Assembly (NCBI GenBank): GCA_028583605.1
Contig: CM053333.1
Location: forward strand, 30,731,302-30,795,301
Length of the DNA stretch: 64,000 nucleotides
Source of the DNA: Dastarcus helophoroides
Lineage: Eukaryota > Arthropoda > Insecta > Coleoptera > Bothrideridae
Direction of reading: 5' to 3'
Below the pieces are notes generated by a model, which was not told the origin of the DNA, did no database searches, and saw only the letters and a list, made by a program, of their open reading frames with translations. A program made the position numbers and the translations under genes. Shown here piece after piece: positions 55,151-64,000 of the stretch (position 1 is its first letter; every line of letters begins with the position of its first letter).

Positions 55151-55920
55151 TACTAAAAATGTTAAGAACAATTTTCACGAACTCAGGTTTTTTCTCCAAA
55201 CTTTAATCTCGAAATTTCAATTTAAATAAAAAAATATTTGAAAGGTAACTAAATTTGATATTGAATTAGACTTCAAATTTTGGGAAGAATGTCAAACATT
55301 TCAAGCTTACTATCGAAATTTCCAGAAAAACATAAAATTTTGGAAAACAATAACGTTTAGAAAAATCTTGGAATTTGAATCTCAATTTCGATAGCTTTTC
55401 GGGAATTACGATTTTAAGTTGAAAGTTGCAACAAAACTTGAAATTTTAAGATTTGGAAGAAAAATTTCTAGGAAAAAAAATCCAAATTTCCACTTAAAAT
55501 TTCAAGAATTTCAAAGACATTAAACATTCCAGAAAAGCCGTTTGTTGTTTAAAATAAAGTTTTTAGGAACTGAAAGCGTATTTGACAAAAAATGTAAGAT
55601 TAAGAAAATTTATGTTTGATAACATACACCGAGCATTATTTTTATACGACAAATCTACTCTTGCTATGTGTCCAGTCTATATAACAAATTTCTCGAAATT
55701 TCGATAAAAATCAACATTCTAAAAACTTTCGAGGTCAAGTAAAAATTTAGGAAAGAAAAAGTTTAAAGTATGAATTATGAAACGAACGTCAAAGTTTCAC
55801 AAGAAAGATTTTATAAAAGATGTCTCGTAATTTCGAAAAATAAACTCGAATTTTTGAGGCCGTTGAACTTTCGAAACAAAGTCAAAATTATTAAAAAGAA
55901 AGCCCAAATTATGAGTGTTA
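55150..55920 (-). repeat. A-rich array remnant
   Basis: Diverged GAAATTTCGA/AAATTTTGGAAAA words in A-rich polarity; small and isolated compared with the main arrays. Confidence 0.5.
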
Positions 55921-56199
55921 CTCAAAATTAAAAATAAGAACCTTATATTTACTAGTTTACACTCGCTCTATGTTTACTTTATTTTGTTATTTAAATCCTT
56001 GTTTTTATATGCTTAAAATTTTTATTATTATTTTTATTAGATTTAAGTTAATTTGGTCAATTGATTTCAATTTTGCACAATCGTGATCCTGTGATTGTTA
56101 CATTTACTTAATTGAGCAATAAATTTGGTTTGATTTGAAAAAACTTGGAGAAAAATGTTAAAATTTCAACATTGTCAAGATTTAAAATAAAGCGAAAAT

Positions 56200-56560
56200 T
56201 CCCAGGTCTTCCTATCCATCAATACAGTCCATTTGCTTTGCCCTAACTACGACTTGCACACAAAATTTCGACAAAAGAGGGGGATTTGTGCTTTTACGCG
56301 AAGCGACCTGGCCTGTCAACGAGAAAAAGCACTGGAATCTGCTGATCATGATGTGATTTGGCTGAAAGTCTGCATCAAAAACGAAATAATATTCATTTGT
56401 TCACTTTGTCTCCAAACGATCCCTCATACCGACAGCTCTTCTCTTATCTCTGCGTAACCAACCTTTGATCATCTACAGACGAATTATCTAAAAGCTGTCT
56501 TTCTCGGTGACTTCAACGTACACAACATTTTCTTCCCGAACTGACAACGCCGGAAAGGTG
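56200..56560 (+). pseudogene. AP-endonuclease fragment of a non-LTR retrotransposon
   Basis: Plus frames encode KRGGICAFTRSDLACQREKA, LESADHDVIWLKVCIKN and IFICSLCLQT (56266-56415), then in another frame KAVFLGDFNVHN (GDFN at 56506-56517), the conserved catalytic region of AP-type endonucleases of Jockey/CR1-like elements. It is an isolated internal piece with at least one frame change. It could belong to the same family as copies 1-3, whose endonuclease is otherwise absent. Confidence 0.78.
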
Positions 56561-56828
56561 GCAGAGGCTTTCGCCATTAATTAATGAATTACTCTAAACT
56601 CTCACAATTATTAGTGTAACTTTTCTATTGAACTTTATGTCACTCGAAAATTTGTATGATTATCTTTTGACAGGTGCCTACTACGTTATCTTACAAATCA
56701 ACTATTTGTAAACTTCGCATTTTTTCGTAAAAATGAGATTTCATGAGAAACTAATGAATTTAGGTATATGAGCAGGTGTAGCAAAGTTGTAGAGAATTTA
56801 ATTCTGCATCTCATGGTATGAAAATATA

Positions 56829-56893
56829 CAGGGTGTTGCATTTAAAATTTTCGAAATTTTTCAATTTTTAAATTGTCAATTTTGGTCACCCTG
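56829..56893. mobile_element. 65-bp mini-element or duplicated end
   Basis: CAGGGTG at 56829-56835 and CACCCTG at 56887-56893 are perfect 7-bp inverted ends, and both sides read TATA. Between them is AT-rich, array-like sequence (TTTCGAAATTTTTC). It may be a minimal non-autonomous derivative sharing the termini of the DD41D element. Confidence 0.5.
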
Positions 56894-57239
56894 TATAACG
56901 CAGGGCAGTTTTTGGAGCACGATTCGGAAGAGTCGTCCTTACTAAATAAACATCTGATAAAAAAATGGGCATAGTAGCTCTTAGCATAACCCGTTAGTAT
57001 CAAATAATGTAAGCAGCCAATATCGACTAGAAAAACCTTTTAAGCGAGATAACTCAAAAACCGTGAATATTCGAATAGGACTATTCTACAGAAAGTACCC
57101 TTTATTTTTGATGTAGAATCCGAAAAAAATATAAAAAATGTGTGTTTCCATTTAAAAAACAAAAGTTTGTGTCTGGCCAGGTACATTTCGAGAAATGTGA
57201 CAACACCGTAAAAAGAATAATCCATATATTCCTCATTTT

Positions 57240-57601
57240 GAAATGTTGAAATACATTTTTTTCTTTAAATTGCCTCCTAACGGAGATATGACCATTTAAA
57301 GATGGCGCCCCTAAAGTGGTTTTTTTACTACAAAAAGTTAACGGTTAGTAGCAAAGTCATGAAATTGGGCAATCAGTTAAAGAATTGGATTAGGCATATT
57401 CTCATGTAACATATTTTTTAAATAAGCAGTAGCGTGGTGTGTAGGGGGTTGCCCGCGATTATTTTTTGCCGTAACTTTTTTGTATTGCAATATTTCGACA
57501 CAAAAGTGCCATAATCGTAAAAAGCAACATTTTTTATACAAAAAAGGTACTCTTTCTCAAAGTCGCTAAAAGTAACCGTTTCCGAGAAAAAGGCGTTTAA
57601 A
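57240..57601 (+). repeat. Left long inverted repeat of the DD41D element
   Basis: Reverse complement of 58989-59351. Distinctive words: GGAGGCAATTTAAAG-complement, GGCGCCCCTAAAGTGG, GTGTAGGGGGTTGCCCGCGA. It ends about 218 bp before the transposase ATG. Confidence 0.9.
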
Positions 57602-57818
57602 TAATCCTATCCCGTCTTCGAAATTCTAACTAATTTGTATAAGAAAAAATGAGTTGGTCATGCAAACTGATCGTAAAGAAAACAATTGTACTTGACAATA
57701 TCTGCCCGAGATTTACGTTGTGTCACTGATAAAATTTGGTCGTAAGCTGTAAACTTTAGCAGTTTTTGTTGTCAATAGTAAGTGTAGTAGTTTTTTAACT
57801 TTTCATTATTTTGATAAA

Positions 57819-58889
57819 ATGGACTATTCAAATCAAGAAATGGCCGATATGCATTTAATGTACGGGCTTGCAAATTGTAATCGTGCTGAAACAAGACGGC
57901 TTTATGCTGAACGTTTTCCTAATAGACACCTACCGGGAGAAAAATTGTTCCAGAAAATTCATGCTCGTTTATGTGAAACAGGAAATTTTGTTTTCAAAGG
58001 CGAACGTGTTGGAAGGCCAAACGCAGAAGTTGCTAATTTAGAGGAGCGTGTGCTTCAGCGAGTTGAAGAAGATCCATGTGTCAGCACTAGACAACTTGCT
58101 TTAGCCGAAGGAGTAAATCACGTAACTATCTGGCGAATTTTGAAATTTTACCAATTTTACCCCTATCATTTTCAAAGAGTGCAAGGGTTACTTGCTGCTG
58201 ATTATCCTCCAAGAATAGAATTTTGCAACTGGCTATTGCATAAGATCGCTGAAAATGAGAACTTTCCATCGCTCATATTATTTACGGACGAAGCGGGTTT
58301 TACCAGAAACGGGATACTTAACTTTCACAACATGCATCAGTGGCAAGTTGAAAATCCCAATGCAGTTATTCAGTCGAGACATCAGCAACATTTTTCACTT
58401 AACATTTGGGGAGGAATAATAGGGGACTCTATAATTGGACCGTTTTTTTTACCTCATAGGTTAACAGGAGCATCATATAGACATTTTTTGCAAACAGAGT
58501 TACCCGTGTTACTTGAAAATGTTCCACTCATAACAAGACAGCGAATGTGGATAATGCACGATGGGGCACCTGCCCATTTTAGTGCAGTTGCTAGGGAATT
58601 TTTGAATAACAACTATCATCAACGATGGATAGGTCGAGGAGGTCCGATACCATGGCCAGCTAGGTCTCCTGACCTCAACCCACTCGATTTCTACTTATGG
58701 GGACATCTAAAGCAGATCGTCTACTCCACACCAGTTGACAATATCGATGATCTTCGTGAACGAATTGAAAATGGGTTCAACCAGATTCACAATACACCAG
58801 GCATTTGCGAAAGAGTAAGGAGTTCCCTTAGAAGACGAGCCGAGCAATGTATTGCTGCAGGGGGCAGTAATTTCGAACACTTGCTTTGA
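57819..58889 (+). CDS. DD41D transposase, intact
   Basis: Uninterrupted 356-codon frame from ATG 57819 (context ATAAAATGG) to TGA 58887. Residues 5-60 form an N-terminal helix-turn-helix like that of DUF4817-type insect transposases (MADMHLMYGLANCNRAETRR); 72-112 a second helix-turn-helix (STRQLALAEGVNHVTIWRIL). GRP (65-67) is the AT-hook-like linker of the superfamily. Catalytic acids: LFTDEAGF (Asp157), MHDGAPAHF (Asp248) and SPDLNPLDFYLWG (Asp290), with 41 residues between the last two, hence DD41D, the spacing of the rosa group. Length is normal for the superfamily. Cuts and pastes the element at TA sites. All key residues are present and the repeats are nearly identical, so the copy may be recent and possibly active; activity is not shown. 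Confidence 0.93.
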   Translation: MDYSNQEMADMHLMYGLANCNRAETRRLYAERFPNRHLPGEKLFQKIHARLCETGNFVFKGERVGRPNAEVANLEERVLQRVEEDPCVSTRQLALAEGVNHVTIWRILKFYQFYPYHFQRVQGLLAADYPPRIEFCNWLLHKIAENENFPSLILFTDEAGFTRNGILNFHNMHQWQVENPNAVIQSRHQQHFSLNIWGGIIGDSIIGPFFLPHRLTGASYRHFLQTELPVLLENVPLITRQRMWIMHDGAPAHFSAVAREFLNNNYHQRWIGRGGPIPWPARSPDLNPLDFYLWGHLKQIVYSTPVDNIDDLRERIENGFNQIHNTPGICERVRSSLRRRAEQCIAAGGSNFEHLL

Positions 58890-58988
58890 TTTTTTTTTCT
58901 TAATTTTGTACTATTTTTATATCAATGCAGTTAGTAGTGGATAAATTAGAAATTTGCAAAACGAATTCTAATAAATGCAACAATTTTG

Positions 58989-59351
58989 TTTAAACGCTTT
59001 TTTCTCGGAAACGGTTACTTTTAGCGACTTTGAGAAAGTGTACCTTTTTTGTATAAAAAATGTTGCTTTTTACGATTATGGCACTTTTGTGTCGAAATAT
59101 TGCAATACAAAAAAGTTACGGCAAAAAATAATCGCGGGCAACCCCCTACACACCACGCTACTGCTTATTTAAAAAATATGTTACATGAGAATATGCCTAA
59201 TCCAATTCTTTAACTGCTTGCCCAATTTCATGACTTTGCTACTAACCGTTAACTTTTTGTAGTAAAAAAACCACTTTAGGGGCGCCATCTTTAAATGGTC
59301 ATATCTCCGTTAGGAGGCAATTTAAAGAAAAAAATGTATTTCAACATTTTT
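58989..59351 (-). repeat. Right long inverted repeat of the DD41D element
   Basis: Complement of 57240-57601, beginning about 100 bp after the transposase stop. The two differ by only a few bases (for example GAGAAAGTG against GAGAAAGAG, and GCTTGCCC against GATTGCCC). Confidence 0.9.
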
Positions 59352-59413
59352 CATATTTTAATGTGTAGAATATGCTCCTGAAGTAGCGGCCCGGACTTTT
59401 GTAACACCCTGTA

Positions 59414-59820
59414 TAAAGTAACAGTTTATTTAGATTGGGTTCTTTCAATTATATTGTTATTGTAAGTCAATTTTAAAATGATGCTTATTATTGCTACTAC
59501 AAATTAAAATAATTTTTTTGCAAAAAAAACTAAAAGCACCATTTCTTTTTTAATTTAGTAGCACAATACCAATTATGGTATGAAATTATATCAATCACTT
59601 GTTCGGTGAATGTTTCATTTAACTGGATAAAGTTACCCAAAGTGTCATTTAATCTAAAACAAACTTATCTGAAGTGCTGGAAATATAGATAAGCAAAATG
59701 GAAACAATGTCAAGAAGGTGGGAAAATGACTGGGGTTCCTAGAATTACCCGATTAAACGATTCGAAAATCTTAACAACTTGTGCTAAAACAAAAGCCTGC
59801 CTATATCAAATTAAGTATTA
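59414..59820. other. AT-rich spacer
   Basis: No gene or repeat recognised. Confidence 0.4.
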
Positions 59821-60400
59821 TTTATTATTTTTTGTGAAATTCGATTTTTTGCATTCAACTTTTTTTTCAATTTCGTTATTTTTAAATGTTAACTTTTTTG
59901 AATGTTCGACTTTTTCCAAAATTTCGACAACTTCAAAATTTTAACTTGCTTCAAAGTAATACTATTTTGAAAAAGTTTACTTATTTTAAAAATTTCGAGC
60001 ACATCTGACAATATCGAAATTTATAAATAATTTAAATTTGTTCTCAAAATTTCGCCTTTTTTCAAAATTTCAGATAAATTTGACAAATGTCGAATATTTT
60101 TTCAACGGTTTTTCGAAGATTCACATGATGGTTTTTTTGTTGAAAATTTTGATTTTTGTGTAACATCAACTATTTTTTTTTTAATGTCTTCTTTTTTGAT
60201 CAATTTGACCCTCTTTTCAAAAGTTCCACCCTTTTTCAAAATTTATTTGAAAATGTCGACCTTTTTTCCACAATTTTGAATTTTCCTCGAAATTTTGCCG
60301 TTTTTTAAGATCTTGATTTTTTCTTAAATTCAGACTTTTTTAAAAATTAAATAAATTTTTTTTTAACTTTTTTATAAATTTGACTTTTTTAAAAAATCTG
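59820..60400 (+). repeat. T-rich array remnant
   Basis: TTTTTTCAAAATTTCGAC-type words, diverged, in T-rich polarity; the last T-rich block in the window. Confidence 0.6.
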
Positions 60401-61890
60401 TTGCGTATCAGCAATTTGTGATTTTCGAACCAACAATATATTTTTCCGGGATGGAGTATTTTCACTTTAAAATATGTACGTGATTAAAATAGAAAGCACA
60501 ATTATCTGTAATATTCTAAGATTTTTTTACTTGTAAAACGCGTATAATTTCTGCGTCGTATCCACAAAGTTAACCAATGGCCTTGACATGAAATAAGATG
60601 ATCACAGAACAAACAAAGAGCACCTATTATCCGCAGAGAGCAAAAAACCCTGTATCTCTTCAGAGCGCTGAAAAGTTAATGAAGTTATTTCAGTTTATTA
60701 ACTGAAACAATGTGAATCAAGGTATTCTTGGAAAACCCCTTACAACTTGTTCACATATGCACTAAATTATGGATAAGAAGACTTAAAAACCTTGACTAAA
60801 GTTGTGGAATGCATGCTGTTTATTTTACAAATCATCGTTTCGTTATAAGCATGACGCGGTAAATCGAAATTATTGTAATGACTGTATATTATAAAAAATG
60901 GAATAATGATCAATGCGATGACTTCAAAGATAATAAAATCATTTGCTTAAAAATATGTTCAAGGTTTCCAAATTTTTGTAAACATTCTCATAAAATAGTT
61001 AATTATATGCAAAATTTTGTATTTGTTCTAAAATTGAGGCGTAGGAAAATTATTACTACTGTCTGCAAAGTAGTTCTAAAGCAAACAAAACATCGCTAAT
61101 CGCGATGTTATAGTGCCCTCAAAAGCTCAGTTAAAAATATTATTATTCTAGAGGATTTCACGTTCAAAGTGCAGTATGTATTTTTGTTTACATGTGAAAT
61201 CATATGTTGCAATTAAGTCAACCGCATAACTTGAGAAACAGGTGTATAAACAATTAATGATTATTGTTTAATGTCAATTAGGTGCTGTAATGAACATAAT
61301 AATAATTGACATCAAGGGCGGATCTAGAAATGTTCTGCTAGACGTTCTTTGGTTTTTATATGGCTACTGTAAGTCGTCTGAATCCTTGAATCCGCCCATG
61401 ACTGACATTATTGATAAGTTTAACGTACCTAAATGCATTTCGCGCCCAAGGACTTCTATTTAATGGGTGTTCCTATGCAACCCATAATACACGACAGTTA
61501 GATCGCTACTAGTGCCCCTTGTTACTAGTTACATTGTAATAACGTGGTCGAAATTTTAGTTTTAGTTTTTTAATTTAAAAATATTTGATACAGATCAACA
61601 CCGTCTTAGATAAGTGGATTGATAATTATGTACTATCCTCCTATTTATATTAAGTGGACATTGGAAAATATCTGTTATAAGTTATCGCTAATTGTACCCA
61701 AACTCATGCATATATTGTGAATTGCATTGTCTGAAAGTGGAAGAGTGAGACAATATATTAACCACGATACAGTAAATTAGTTTTAAGCTAGATAATGTTA
61801 TGGAAATTTCTATTTAAATTAACAAAGCATTTACATATTTATGCTTGTGTTTGGAAATGTTTATTTGAGTTTATTGAAACATTTTTAAAA
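60400..61890. other. Single-copy-like DNA upstream of a candidate exon
   Basis: AT-rich with no array words. A GGGCGGAT / ATCCGCCC inverted pair at 61316-61323 and 61390-61397 could bound a tiny MITE of 82 bp, without clear target duplication. A 73-codon frame at 60878-61099 has Lys/Cys but no motif I recognise. Confidence 0.4.
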
Positions 61891-61897
61891 TTTCCAG

Positions 61898-62031
61898 ACG
61901 TAACAGACACGTGTAATGGTGTGTTGTAATAAGTCTGCAGACGATGAAACTGATATTTTTAAATGTAAACATCATAAAAAAATACTTGCAAAAAATAATA
62001 TCGTATCACAAAAATTACAAACAGAAATGAG
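61898..62031 (+). CDS. Candidate coding exon of an unknown host gene
   Basis: Preceded by a good 3' splice site (TTTAAAATTTCCAG|ACG, AG at 61896-61897) and followed by a consensus 5' splice site (ATGAG|GTAAGC, GT at 62032). From ATG 61916 the frame reads MVCCNKSADDETDIFKCKHH and continues to the donor; the stop TAA falls exactly in GTAAGC, so the frame is open across the whole exon. Cys and His residues (CC, CKHH) suggest metal binding but I recognise no family. It cannot join the exon at 18.2 kb in frame. May be the first coding exon of a gene running off the window to the right. Confidence 0.4.
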
Positions 62032-62035
62032 GTAA

Positions 62036-62100
62036 GCAGGATTGCCACCTCTCTTTATGTCGAAAAAATTATCATTTTTTCGAAGCAGAAATCCTGCCTC
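62036..62100. other. Hairpin just after the candidate donor site
   Basis: GCAGGATT (62036) pairs with AATCCTGC (to about 62098), and inside it TCGAAAAAA pairs with TTTTTTCGA. Could be a small inverted-repeat element within the putative intron. Confidence 0.4.
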
Positions 62101-62258
62101 CTTCTCACTACTCTGAAAATGACGTTGCTTTGCGACATCGTTACAAAGCGATGTAATATTCTTTTAGTAAAGGTTAAGAATATTCACGTCAAATTATTTC
62201 AATTAAGCAAGGAAGTGATATGGATCCATCGTCCCAGTTTTGCAAATCCGGCAGATGA

Positions 62259-62524
62259 GCTTTTTTTAGGTTTAATCCACTCGCAAAGGGTAACCCCATT
62301 ATGCTTTCAAAGCACTGCGAGTAGGATGCGGAAACAAGGATAGATGGCGATGAGCCGCCTTCTTAAACAAGGATAGGTTGTAATTTTTGGGGAAAATTCC
62401 TTTCGGTAACAAGTTCCACAACTTGGAAGTTCTATAGAAAAAAGAGTCTCCGTTGACAAAAGTCCTCACTGTGTCAAGCTGGACCGTACAGGAATTTGCT
62501 GTCTCCGACTGTCTAGTACGCCTC
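62259..62524 (-). pseudogene. Jockey/CR1-like non-LTR retrotransposon, copy 3 (3' end)
   Basis: Matches copies 1 and 2 over their last 265 bp: A-run end (T-run 62262-62268), LFPHPTRSALKA, FYRTSKLWNLLPKGIFPKNY and the start of the thumb remnant. Stops abruptly at 62524, at the border with the dispersed repeat found also at 24.4 kb. Confidence 0.8.
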
Positions 62525-62529
62525 AAGAA

Positions 62530-62598
62530 CCCGTGGTGCATTAAAATTTTCCGTCGATTTTGGATTCCCTCGTACACCCTCCACCCGAACGGGAGAGT
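62530..62598 (+). repeat. Dispersed repeat shared with 24426-24492
   Basis: Same 60-bp sequence as at 24.4 kb, starting CCCGTGG. Here it directly joins the retrotransposon fragment, so it may mark the 5' junction of a chimaeric insertion. Confidence 0.6.
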
Positions 62599-62809
62599 AG
62601 TTTACGTCCGAAATTTTTTGCACGAAGAGAATCCATCATCTTTGTTTTTAATAATTAGAAGAAAAAATCAGAGTAGATGAGAAAAGGAAATAAGAAAAAG
62701 GGCAGGATGAGGAAAGAAGAATAGCAGAAACCGACTCACGTGTCAGAAACGGAAACATGATGTAAGCATCATTTCACCGCCTCCTAGTGATACGTGGGGA
62801 TCGGGATTA

Positions 62810-63240
62810 AGGTCAACATTTAAAAAAAATGTCACAAAATAAACAAAACTTCCCTGAAATTTCGAGCAAAATTATCCACAATTTAACTGAAAGTCGCAAG
62901 TTCGAAAATAAAGGTCAATATGTATAAAAGAAATCGAAATCGAGTGTTTGCTTTGTATTATTTCCAGGTTTAAACGCGAAATTATGGCAGAAGTACCAAA
63001 CTTGAGAAGCTTTCAACTTCTTGAGAAGAAAAATGAATTTTGAGAACAAAGTCGAAATTGCGAAAAAGCCAATGATTTATATAAAAAATTTCTGGACGTG
63101 TCGAGATTAATGTTGACATATAAAACAAAACTCTTATTTTTTGAGAAATTGCCTAATTTTTAAGAAAAACATTTTAGGCAAAAAAGTATCAAAAGTGGAA
63201 ATTCTTTACGTCTTGAGAAACTCGAAATTTCGAGAAAATG
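62810..63240 (-). repeat. A-rich array remnant
   Basis: Diverged GTCGAAATT, AAATTTCGAG and GAGAAAAT words. Confidence 0.5.
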
Positions 63241-63241
63241 T

Positions 63242-64000
63242 TTTACATCTTTCTTAGTTTTGCATAAATACTGTCACGCTTTATTACTTATATTTGCACC
63301 CTTCTGTTTGTACTGTTATACACACTTATGTGTTAATTAATGTATGTCATGTCATAAACTAAACAAATAATTTACCTTACTCACGTGTAAGTAATATTGA
63401 TCGTGAATTGCAATTTCTGAATTATGTGCAATAATATAAACGTCGTTTAAAAGTAGTTTAATTTGCTTCAATAATTTATGAAGCAATATGAAATTTCTAA
63501 AAGGATTGAGGACATAAGAATGTAATAATAATAATAATGTTGCTTACCAACGAGAAATCAAAACGAATTTTTGATGGCTTTTAAAATACGTAGATAGAAA
63601 GATTTATGTAGTTTGCAGTTTCTACAACACATCTTTGTTTTAAATGTCAAAAGCATACAAGAAAATTACTTAATAGTTTGAGTAGGCCAAGTTTAAATTA
63701 TTTTCTTTTTATAGCTTCAAACGAAGGGTAAAAATGGAGAACAAGGCTAATTACAAGTCATACAATCTAGATATGATGATTCTTAATAATTGTTTTAGTT
63801 TTTTCGCTAGAAGAATATAACAAAAAACCTTTAAAATATTAACTTTTTGTTATCAAAATGCGCTTTAAGTGTGATATTTAAAATTTGTTTACGCTTGGGT
63901 AGTTTAATGCCCACATAACGCCGATTTTGTGGGTTGAGTCTCTAAAAATAAAACCTCAATGAGCACGAGATGCGAGAATGATATTTATTTGGTGTGGGGA
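63242..64000. other. AT-rich single-copy-like end of window
   Basis: No arrays or coding motifs. A (TAA)n microsatellite lies near 63521-63537. Could be intron of the gene suggested at 61.9 kb. Confidence 0.4.

Larger units (their letters stand above)
56829..59411 (+). mobile_element. DD41D Tc1/mariner-superfamily element with long inverted repeats
   Basis: Ends CAGGGTGTTGCA (56829) and TGTAACACCCTG (to 59411) are inverted repeats inside TA (56827-56828, 59412-59413). Inner inverted repeats of about 360 bp (57240-57601 and 58989-59351) flank the transposase and match at well over 90 per cent. Left of the inner repeat are 410 bp not matched on the right (64 bp), including what looks like a separate 65-bp mini-element at 56829-56893, so the true left end is somewhat uncertain. 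Confidence 0.82.

Overview
The window looks like repeat-rich nuclear DNA of an arthropod, most likely an insect. It is very AT-rich, has no bacterial-style dense coding, and nearly every recognisable gene belongs to a mobile element typical of insects: Jockey/CR1-like and I-clade non-LTR retrotransposons, another non-LTR element, a Penelope-like element, two mariners (DD34D), one DD41D Tc1/mariner element, LTR-retrotransposon solo LTRs, and pogo-like and hAT-like ends. I see no tRNA, rRNA or CRISPR. Species cannot be named from the sequence.

Layout. 0-9.8 kb: a palindromic foldback element, a broken Jockey/CR1-like retrotransposon (minus), three related LTRs, and a diverged tandem repeat holding an I-clade fragment. 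9.8-14.3 kb: A-rich repeats, a decayed Penelope-like element with hammerhead-like terminal sequence, an inverted duplication and a second foldback copy. 14.2-23.1 kb: T-rich arrays built on the word AAATTTCGAC, broken at 17.4-19.8 kb by single-copy-like DNA with a candidate first exon (18.2 kb) and a well-formed hammerhead ribozyme motif (19.7 kb, minus). 23.2-45.2 kb: more arrays in both polarities, with a Jockey element (30.1-32.6 kb), a pogo-like MITE (28.1 kb), a candidate LTR (36.7 kb) and several long-period tandem repeats. 47.2-53.3 kb: a nest in which a non-LTR element (plus) is split by a mariner (TA duplication) and an I-clade fragment (11-bp duplication), then abutted by a second mariner. 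56.8-59.4 kb: a DD41D element with an intact 356-codon transposase between about 360-bp inverted repeats. 61.9 kb: a second candidate host exon.

The coding parts do not form a pathway; they are independent parasites in various stages of decay. Only the DD41D transposase is an uninterrupted full-length gene; the 400-codon Jockey reverse transcriptase is long but cut off from its 5' half. About two fifths of the window is the degenerate TCGAAATTTCGA-type array, whose strand polarity flips several times. Most open frames in those arrays are low-complexity artefacts (K/F/S/N-rich) and are not annotated. Features of greatest interest are the hammerhead motif, the one-sided foldback family, the polarity-switching arrays with higher-order periods, and the datable nested insertions.
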